64,000 bases of DNA from Paenalcaligenes hominis (GTDB taxonomy: Bacteria > Pseudomonadota > Gammaproteobacteria > Burkholderiales > Burkholderiaceae_B), in NCBI RefSeq assembly GCF_011927625.1, contig NZ_JAATIZ010000003.1:186001-250000 (forward strand). Direction: 5' to 3'. This document shows positions 58,223 to 64,000 of this stretch, piece after piece; position 1 is the stretch's first letter; each line of letters begins with the position of its first letter. Under the pieces are notes generated by a model that searched no databases, had not been told where the DNA came from, and was given only the letters and a program-made list of their open reading frames with translations. The position numbers were made by a program, and so were the translations under genes.

Positions 58223-60679
58223 CTAAAGAGAGGGGTAGTGGTTTTCGATAAAAGCCAGCGTATCCGTTCTGTTAATTAGCTCTATGACTGAACCCGCCTG
58301 AAGTATTTTTGTTGGGGAAACAGAGGGGCTAATCGCATAGCCCTGGGCATAATGCACACGCATAGCCGTTAAGATAGAGAGTGTTTCGGCGTCCTCAACC
58401 CATTCTGCTACGCATGACATACCCAAGTTATGCGCTAGCTCGACTAGCGTGCGCACAATCGCAATGTTGCTCTCTTTATGCAGCATGTCACGGATTAATG
58501 CGCCATCAATTTTAATCAGATTAGCAGGTAGCTCGCGTAGATAGCTAAATGACGTATAACCCGCCCCAAAGTCATCCAAAGCAATACGCACCCCTCTACT
58601 TTGTAGTTGAGACATAAACGCTCGAGTACGTGCTAAATCTTGTAGAGCAACCCCTTCAGTGATTTCGACACATAAGCGATTTAACTGCGCCTTGTATTGA
58701 TCCAAAATAATGAATAAATCAGCAATAAATTTATCATTGTTCAAAGATGAACCGCTAAGATTAATCGTGACTAAATGCAGACTGTGCAGCTGATTTTGAT
58801 GTTTGGCTAACCATTCTAAAGTCGTAACAAACACCCATTTATCAATAGTTGAAATCGTACCGTTTTCTTCAGCTGCTGTAATAAAACTGTGAATAGGAAT
58901 GAGATCACCATTCCCACGACGTACTCGTAATAAAACCTCTACGTTGAGGCTATCTATGGGGTTGTTCAGGTTTAACAGGGGCTGCATTTCAATAAATAGC
59001 CCTTGGGTTAAGCCATTTTCTAAGCGCTGAAAAAGGGTAAGTTCTTCGGCATGGTATTGCATTTCTTTCGAGCCATGCTCATAAAGTACTAAGTCATTTT
59101 TAGTGCGACGCGCGGCGGTGCTGGCACTTTGAGCCATGCGTAATGCGGCGTGCTCATCCATATCTGAACCTAATTCAATTAAGCCCATGTAGACCTGCAA
59201 TTTATAATGACGGGTCTCTGTTTCAATAGGTGTGTGGTTCAAGCTGTGAGTTAACTCTTGTGCAGTGGCATGCGCTTCCTCTGCTAGCGTATTTGGCATA
59301 ATAAAAACGAAGTCATCATTACCAATACGTCCGAAAGCATAGCGATTGCGTAGCAAGGTATACAAGCGATCACTAATGCTATGTAAGAGCGCATCACTAG
59401 CAGCGTGACCGTGAGCACGGCTAACTTGGCTGATTTGACTAATTTCCAAATACGCCACAAAGCAAGGTTGGTGGTTGGATAAATGCGTCAGCGTGTAGTG
59501 CAAGGCTTTTTCTAAGCCATGCTGGTTTAACACCGTAGTTTGACGGGTCGTATGGGTATGGTCTACTTGTTCAGCCTGAGCCGCTAAGGGCTGAAGACTG
59601 ACCAAAAAGTAAAAAGGGTGACGTTTAACAAAAAGCTGGAATGGATGGTGATAAAGGCGGTTCGGTGCAGACGGTAAGGGGGAGATTTCTATGGGCTTGC
59701 CTTGACGGGTACACTGCGCCAGAAATTTCCAGTTTTGCACAGGAAAAAGGTCTGTCCATTGGGTGGTTTGTGCTTGGATTAAATGCTGGCTAAGGCGCTG
59801 AAAGGCGCGATTGGCATACAAAATGAGGCCGTCTTGGTCGATACGAATCAGGGGTAAGGGGTATTGATGAAGTTGGCTATACAGTTCTGTATGCTGTTGT
59901 TTGTGTTGGCGTAAAAACTCTAAAAACCAAACCACCACCACGCTTTGACACAAAATAAAAAAGATAAAAGCTGTAAAAATACTAACTAATGGGTTTGCGC
60001 CTACTAACGCATTAAGCACATAAGCTAGCCCACCGCTTAACACAACACTGATTAATAAAACCTGCCACAGCAGCAATTGCCCAAGCTGACTGACTAAGCG
60101 CTGCAGGCTGAGCCATAGCGCTCCGCCTAGACCCAAGGGGATGGCAACGGTTATTAACGCGTTAAAAGGGCCCTGAAAAGGTAAGCAGGCTGCTATAAAG
60201 ACGCTAATAGCGACCCCATTTAATAATCGATTCGTTAACGAGGCCGAGCTAAGACCAAGCGCAGTATGTAAAAGCTGGTGCGTCAGCAAAAAATACATGC
60301 CGATCGTTAGCTGATTAAAATAGTCTATGTGTTCAGGCGGTATGTACAGCTGCAGCCAAAACGCATCTTGGTGCAGAAAAATGCCCCCTAAGCGTAAGTT
60401 ACACAGAACCCAAGCGCCCGACAATAAAAAGAAACTGTTGTGCTTATAAAACGCCAGCAGTGCAGCAAATAACGCCGTAGCCCATAAACCGCCCTCGATG
60501 AGGTGGTAATGATGGGAAGAAACGAGTGACCCGAAAAGTTCTTCTTGTAATGCCGGATTGGGGCTTAGAAAAAAAAGCCCAAGCAGTGACAGAAAGCCAA
60601 TGAGACCCGGAATAAAACGAGTCGAAAGCTGATGGCTAATTGAGGCCAAAGACCATCGCTGAAAAAAAAGCACTGTCAA
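58223..60679 (-). CDS. Membrane-bound PAS-GGDEF-EAL cyclic-di-GMP protein
   Basis: Protein of 818 residues. The N-terminal third has about eight membrane segments (20-255); then a PAS-like region (about 275-350), GGDEF-like domain (about 385-545) and EAL domain (about 560-810). The cyclase motif is degenerate (GNDDF in GRIGNDDFVFIMP). The EAL motif is EVL (LNVEVLLRVRR), but other phosphodiesterase residues are kept: NLSG, ITEG, DDFGAGYTSFSYL, IKIDG, EWVE and QGYAISP. It is therefore likely a phosphodiesterase or a GTP-tuned one rather than a cyclase. The frame has no early ATG; initiation is probably at TTG 60679 or GTG 60673, with a weak site, so the start is uncertain. Isolated gene. Confidence 0.85.
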   Translation of the reverse strand: MTVLFFQRWSLASISHQLSTRFIPGLIGFLSLLGLFFLSPNPALQEELFGSLVSSHHYHLIEGGLWATALFAALLAFYKHNSFFLLSGAWVLCNLRLGGIFLHQDAFWLQLYIPPEHIDYFNQLTIGMYFLLTHQLLHTALGLSSASLTNRLLNGVAISVFIAACLPFQGPFNALITVAIPLGLGGALWLSLQRLVSQLGQLLLWQVLLISVVLSGGLAYVLNALVGANPLVSIFTAFIFFILCQSVVVVWFLEFLRQHKQQHTELYSQLHQYPLPLIRIDQDGLILYANRAFQRLSQHLIQAQTTQWTDLFPVQNWKFLAQCTRQGKPIEISPLPSAPNRLYHHPFQLFVKRHPFYFLVSLQPLAAQAEQVDHTHTTRQTTVLNQHGLEKALHYTLTHLSNHQPCFVAYLEISQISQVSRAHGHAASDALLHSISDRLYTLLRNRYAFGRIGNDDFVFIMPNTLAEEAHATAQELTHSLNHTPIETETRHYKLQVYMGLIELGSDMDEHAALRMAQSASTAARRTKNDLVLYEHGSKEMQYHAEELTLFQRLENGLTQGLFIEMQPLLNLNNPIDSLNVEVLLRVRRGNGDLIPIHSFITAAEENGTISTIDKWVFVTTLEWLAKHQNQLHSLHLVTINLSGSSLNNDKFIADLFIILDQYKAQLNRLCVEITEGVALQDLARTRAFMSQLQSRGVRIALDDFGAGYTSFSYLRELPANLIKIDGALIRDMLHKESNIAIVRTLVELAHNLGMSCVAEWVEDAETLSILTAMRVHYAQGYAISPSVSPTKILQAGSVIELINRTDTLAFIENHYPSL

Positions 60680-60799
60680 AGCGTACTACCCAAAAAAACA
60701 GCTCGGATTAGCTGCAGTTAATTCAAATCTTAAAGGAGTTAACATGCCCCCTATAGGGCTTAACGTTTATAACTGGATTTTCTTTAACGCGGGTTACGT

Positions 60800-60827
60800 A
60801 AAAACAGCCCATAATTGGGCTGTTTTT
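60800..60827 (-). terminator. Terminator after lysA
   Basis: AAAAACAGCCCA, loop TAAT, TGGGCTG and TTTTT. Symmetric, just after the lysA stop and between lysA and the divergently placed end of the upstream region of the GGDEF-EAL gene. Confidence 0.88.
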
Positions 60828-60830
60828 GGC

Positions 60831-62099
60831 TTAGTCGATTAAACGTTCGTGCTCGAACAAGCTGTGGAGCTCTTCACGAGGCCGGACCAGATGGACGGAC
60901 TGGTTGTCTACGATGACCTCAGCCGCGCGGGGGCGTGTGTTGTATTGGCTGGCCATTGTAAAGGCGTAGGCACCTGCAGACATAACAGCGAGCAAATCAT
61001 CTTGTTTTAACGCTAGGGCGCGGTCTTTGGCGAGCCAGTCGCCGCTTTCACAAATCGGGCCGACAATATCGTACTGGGCCGTTGCGGTACCGTCCGTGTG
61101 GGGACGTACCGATTCGACATCGTGCCAGGCATCGTAAAGCGTAGGACGAATGAGATCATTCATGGCCGCATCAACTACTGCGAAATGCTTGTCTTGGTTG
61201 GTTTTTAAGTATTCTACACGGGTAAGTAGTACACCGGCGTTACCTACCATAGAGCGACCTGGCTCAAGTACTAGTTGTAAATGCCCCAAATTTGCCTGGT
61301 CTAAAGCGCCAAATACAGCAGAAAGTAAATCAGAGGGGGTGGCTGGGGTTTCGTCGGTATAACGAATACCCAAGCCCCCACCGATGTCTAAATGGCTGAG
61401 CTCAATACCTTGGGCTTGTAGCTGATGTATGAGGGCAATGAGTTTATTGAGCGCGTCTAGATAAGGGCTAATTTCAGTGATTTGCGAACCGATGTGGCAG
61501 TCTAAACCCACAATGTTCAGGCTTGGCATTTGTTGTGCCTGGGCATAAATAGCCGGGGCAAGCGTAATATCTACCCCAAATTTATTGTCTTTAAGCCCTG
61601 TAGAAATATAGGGGTGAGTTTTTGCATCAACATCGGGATTGACGCGTAATGATATGGGCGCTTTTACCCCTTTTTCTGCGGCAATAGCGGCAATACGCTC
61701 GAGCTCGGCAACGGATTCCACATTAAAACATTTAATGTTGGCATCTAGCGCGGCCTCGATTTCCCAACGTTGTTTACCTACACCGGAAAAGACGACCTTG
61801 GCAGGATCGCCTTTTGCGGCAATGACTCGAGCTAATTCACCACCAGACACAATATCAAAGCCTGTGCCTAGACGAGCGAATTCATTCAAAATAGCCAGGT
61901 TGGAGTTTGCCTTCATGCCATAACAAACCAGCACATCTCTGCCTTGAGCGGCTTGGTGATAGCTATTCCATGCATCATGTAGCGCTTGGCGGGAATACAC
62001 ATACAGCGGAGTACCAAAGTCATGAGCAAGCTGCTCGAGCGATACGTTTTCAGCGTGCAAAACGCCGTCTTTATGTTGAAAATGCGTAGCTACAGTCAT
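60831..62099 (-). CDS. lysA: Diaminopimelate decarboxylase
   Basis: PLP-dependent last step of lysine synthesis; 422 residues. Lys63 in VCYGMKANSN binds PLP; the fold-type III barrel has LDCHIGSQI and GGGLGIRY. The C-terminal part has EPGRSMVGNAGVLLTRV, GPICESGDWLA and SAGAYAFTMASQYNTRPRAAEV, with the catalytic Cys in CESGD. It lies 18 bases downstream of lptM, the usual lptM-lysA pair. Confidence 0.96.
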   Translation of the reverse strand: MTVATHFQHKDGVLHAENVSLEQLAHDFGTPLYVYSRQALHDAWNSYHQAAQGRDVLVCYGMKANSNLAILNEFARLGTGFDIVSGGELARVIAAKGDPAKVVFSGVGKQRWEIEAALDANIKCFNVESVAELERIAAIAAEKGVKAPISLRVNPDVDAKTHPYISTGLKDNKFGVDITLAPAIYAQAQQMPSLNIVGLDCHIGSQITEISPYLDALNKLIALIHQLQAQGIELSHLDIGGGLGIRYTDETPATPSDLLSAVFGALDQANLGHLQLVLEPGRSMVGNAGVLLTRVEYLKTNQDKHFAVVDAAMNDLIRPTLYDAWHDVESVRPHTDGTATAQYDIVGPICESGDWLAKDRALALKQDDLLAVMSAGAYAFTMASQYNTRPRAAEVIVDNQSVHLVRPREELHSLFEHERLID

Positions 62100-62117
62100 A
62101 GAAAGAAAAACATTCCA

Positions 62118-62255
62118 TTAATTTTGTGAGACTGAGTCCGGCTTAGAAGGGGACTCAGGCAGGTACAGGGGGCCTTTATAGCCGCACCCTGCAGCCCCTA
62201 CAAAAAGGGCAATCAATAATGATAAGGCGCTTAGCCGAGTTAGTACATAATTCAT
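62118..62255 (-). CDS. lptM: LptM-type small lipoprotein
   Basis: A 45-residue outer-membrane lipoprotein. The signal region (1-23) is followed by the lipobox Cys24 (GAAGC) and the family signature CGYKGPLYLPE. LptM (formerly YifL) assists assembly of the LptDE lipopolysaccharide translocon in E. coli. It lies between mrcA and lysA, 7 bases after the mrcA stop and 18 before lysA, as in many proteobacteria. The frataxin gene cyaY, often divergent at this spot, is absent. Confidence 0.9.
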   Translation of the reverse strand: MNYVLTRLSALSLLIALFVGAAGCGYKGPLYLPESPSKPDSVSQN

Positions 62256-62262
62256 GATGGCG

Positions 62263-64000
62263 TTAAAAGGGGATTAGACCTGGCGTGTTAGACCGGTCAA
62301 GCGCTTCACCCCCTTGTTGAGGCTTTAGCTGCTGTAAGAGCTCGCCAATTTGGTCAGTGCCGCCTGCGGCATCATCGTTGTAGAGGCTGTCATCTAAAGC
62401 AGACGGTAGACCCACCCGCATAATAGCTTTGCTTGGGGGGAACTCGTTGTAATAGAAGTTACCATTGGATTGTTGCAGCCCAGACGGCACCGGGCCGAGC
62501 GGCTTTTGGGGTACGTCTTTTAGGGCGGTTTGCATGTAGTTGATCCAGATAGGCATAGAGAGGCCGCCTCCGGTTTCACCTGAGCCGAGGGAGCGTGGCT
62601 GGTCGAAGCCCATCCATGCAATACCGACTAGGTCAGGCGTATAGCCAGCAAACCACGCATCGTGCGAGTCATTCGTGGTACCGGTTTTACCCCCAATGTC
62701 ATTACGCTTTAGCGTGGCAGAGGCACGTGCCCCTGTGCCAGAAGTGGCGACCCCGCGCAGCAGATTATTCATGAGGTAAGCGGTGCGTTCGTCAATAGCG
62801 CGTGCTTTACTATCGCCGGCAACCACTGGCTTGGCGCGCATAATGATTTCGTCTGAGCCATCGGTAATGTAATCAATCAGGTACGGTTGCACACGATAAC
62901 CACCGTTCGCAAACACACTGTATGCGGAAGCCAGTTGTAATGGCGTGACGCTACCTGCCCCTAATGCCAAGGGTAGTACAGCAGGTTGACGTTCACGATC
63001 AAAACCAAATCGCACAATGTAATCCTGTACGTATTTGGGCCCAATGGCCTGCATGATGCGGATTGACACCATGTTTTTAGATCGATATAAGCCATTACGC
63101 AGGGTCAGCATGTTTTCATAGCGACCCCCGTAGTTTTTAGGATTCCAAGGCTTAGAGCCCGTTTGTGATGAAGACAGGCTAAAGGGTTGGTCAGAAATTA
63201 AGGTTTCCGGTGTTAAGCCTTTTTCCAATGCCGCTGCATAAATAAAGGGCTTGAAAGCAGAGCCGGGCTGACGCCAAGCTTGGGTGACGCGGTTGAATTT
63301 ACCGTCAGAGAAGTGAAACCCGCCCACCATAGCGCGTATCGCCCCGTCTTGAGGACGCATGGAGACAAACGCGGCCTGAACGGCAGGCATGTTAATGACT
63401 TCCCAGTATTCGCCATTATTAAATAAATACACCACGGCACCACGATTGATGCGCTCTTTATCACTGGCATTGGCGGTAAGACCTCGAGCCACAATATTTA
63501 ACGAACGTTTGTTGTCAATCACAATGGTTTCATCTGCGCTACGCACAGCAGTGATTTCAGTGGGGCTGGCTTTGAGCACCACCGCCGTGAGTAAGTCACC
63601 CAGATCAGGATGCTTGCGCTGAACCTCTGCCAAAATATCGCTTAGGGCTTCGGGGTCGTTTTCTACGCCTTCAGGCAGGTTAACGCGGCTTTCTGGGCCT
63701 GGGTAGCGGGCTCGGCGTGTGTATTGTAAAACAGCATCGCGTACGCTTTTGTAAGCGGCTTCTTGGTCTTTAGAGTTAATAGTGGTGTAGACATTAAACC
63801 CACGTGAGTAAATTCCGTCTTTATAAACACCATATAAAAGCTGACGGGCTAGTTCGGCGGCGTATTCGCCATGCACGCTGTAGCCGCCGGTAGGCATGCC
63901 TTCAGCAGTACGAATTTCAATGGTTTGCTCGAGGGCGGCCTGGTATTCGGGCTCGGTGATATAACCGAGACCAAGCATGCGGCGCAACACCACGACTTGT
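62263..64000 (-). CDS. mrcA: Penicillin-binding protein 1A, C-terminal part (5' end outside window)
   Basis: Bifunctional peptidoglycan synthase; the visible 578 residues contain the end of the glycosyltransferase linker and the whole transpeptidase domain. Motifs are SAFK (active Ser in RQPGSAFKPFIYAAAL), SKN (YRSKNMVSIRI) and KTG (GGKTGTTNDSHDAWFAGYTPD). The frame is open to the window edge (QVVVLRRMLGLGYIT), so the start lies beyond base 64000. The C-terminal tail is proline- and glutamine-rich. First visible gene of the mrcA-lptM-lysA unit. Confidence 0.95.
   Translation of the reverse strand, partial: QVVVLRRMLGLGYITEPEYQAALEQTIEIRTAEGMPTGGYSVHGEYAAELARQLLYGVYKDGIYSRGFNVYTTINSKDQEAAYKSVRDAVLQYTRRARYPGPESRVNLPEGVENDPEALSDILAEVQRKHPDLGDLLTAVVLKASPTEITAVRSADETIVIDNKRSLNIVARGLTANASDKERINRGAVVYLFNNGEYWEVINMPAVQAAFVSMRPQDGAIRAMVGGFHFSDGKFNRVTQAWRQPGSAFKPFIYAAALEKGLTPETLISDQPFSLSSSQTGSKPWNPKNYGGRYENMLTLRNGLYRSKNMVSIRIMQAIGPKYVQDYIVRFGFDRERQPAVLPLALGAGSVTPLQLASAYSVFANGGYRVQPYLIDYITDGSDEIIMRAKPVVAGDSKARAIDERTAYLMNNLLRGVATSGTGARASATLKRNDIGGKTGTTNDSHDAWFAGYTPDLVGIAWMGFDQPRSLGSGETGGGLSMPIWINYMQTALKDVPQKPLGPVPSGLQQSNGNFYYNEFPPSKAIMRVGLPSALDDSLYNDDAAGGTDQIGELLQQLKPQQGGEALDRSNTPGLIPF

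Overview
The window is a 64 kb chromosomal segment of a betaproteobacterium, most likely an Alcaligenaceae-type member of the Burkholderiales with moderate rather than high G+C. This rests on ribosomal and RNA polymerase proteins of proteobacterial type, a Bug-type (TctC) tripartite transporter, System II cytochrome c biogenesis (ResB/CcsB) next to a two-haem cytochrome c, and the lptM-lysA-mrcA neighbourhood. Both ends cut a gene: the window opens inside rpoC and closes inside mrcA (PBP1A). I see no insertion sequence, prophage, CRISPR array, tRNA or rRNA.

The backbone is the RNA polymerase/str/S10/spc/alpha supercluster on the + strand, cut into blocks by unrelated genes. Order: rpoC (1-2729); an inverted sensory operon of OmpR-type regulator, LysM-FecR protein and CHASE2 histidine kinase (2888-6669); rpsL-rpsG-fusA-tuf-rpsJ (7076-11837); a 12.6 kb catabolic and transport insert (11913-24421); rplC-rplD-rplW-rplB-rpsS-rplV-rpsC-rplP-rpmC-rpsQ (24594-29314); a second insert with an ankyrin protein, an aldehyde dehydrogenase and a LapD-like membrane protein (29416-34057); then rplN through rpsD (34304-41523), rpoA (41665-42648) and a separated rplQ (43032-43412). 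Terminators follow rpsJ, rpsQ and rplQ. New promoters precede rplC, rplN and rplQ, so the normally near-continuous S10-spc run is several transcription units here. The promoters of rpsL and rplN share an identical 11-base element, ATGGCTTACTT, placed 2 bases after the -10 box. The rplC promoter keeps its GCTTA core in the same register.

The first insert has three modules: an IclR regulator divergent from a GMC (choline-dehydrogenase-like) oxidoreductase and an MHS-family permease; a fused substrate-binding/permease protein plus ATPase of betaine/choline ABC type; and a GntR/FCD regulator divergent from a gamma-glutamyltransferase-like hydrolase and a TctC-TctB-TctA transporter. After the alpha operon comes a LysR regulator divergent from an operon of VOC protein, FAH-family hydrolase, TRAP transporter (DctP-DctQ-DctM) and zeta-class isomerase. 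This is the lower half of a gentisate/homogentisate-like route without its ring-cleavage dioxygenase. cutA and dsbD follow.

The right part is housekeeping: hemB and engB (minus), cytochrome c4-like protein, resB and ccsB (plus), a GGDEF-EAL protein (minus), then lysA, lptM and mrcA (minus). Haem synthesis (hemB), reductant transfer (dsbD), haem attachment (resB-ccsB) and a cytochrome c client lie within about 8 kb.

I did not find a clearly new defence or mobile system. The most unusual points are the fragmented ribosomal cluster with its shared promoter element, the LysM-FecR/CHASE2/OmpR operon, and the 383-base rpoA-rplQ gap with a long imperfect inverted repeat and an own promoter for rplQ.
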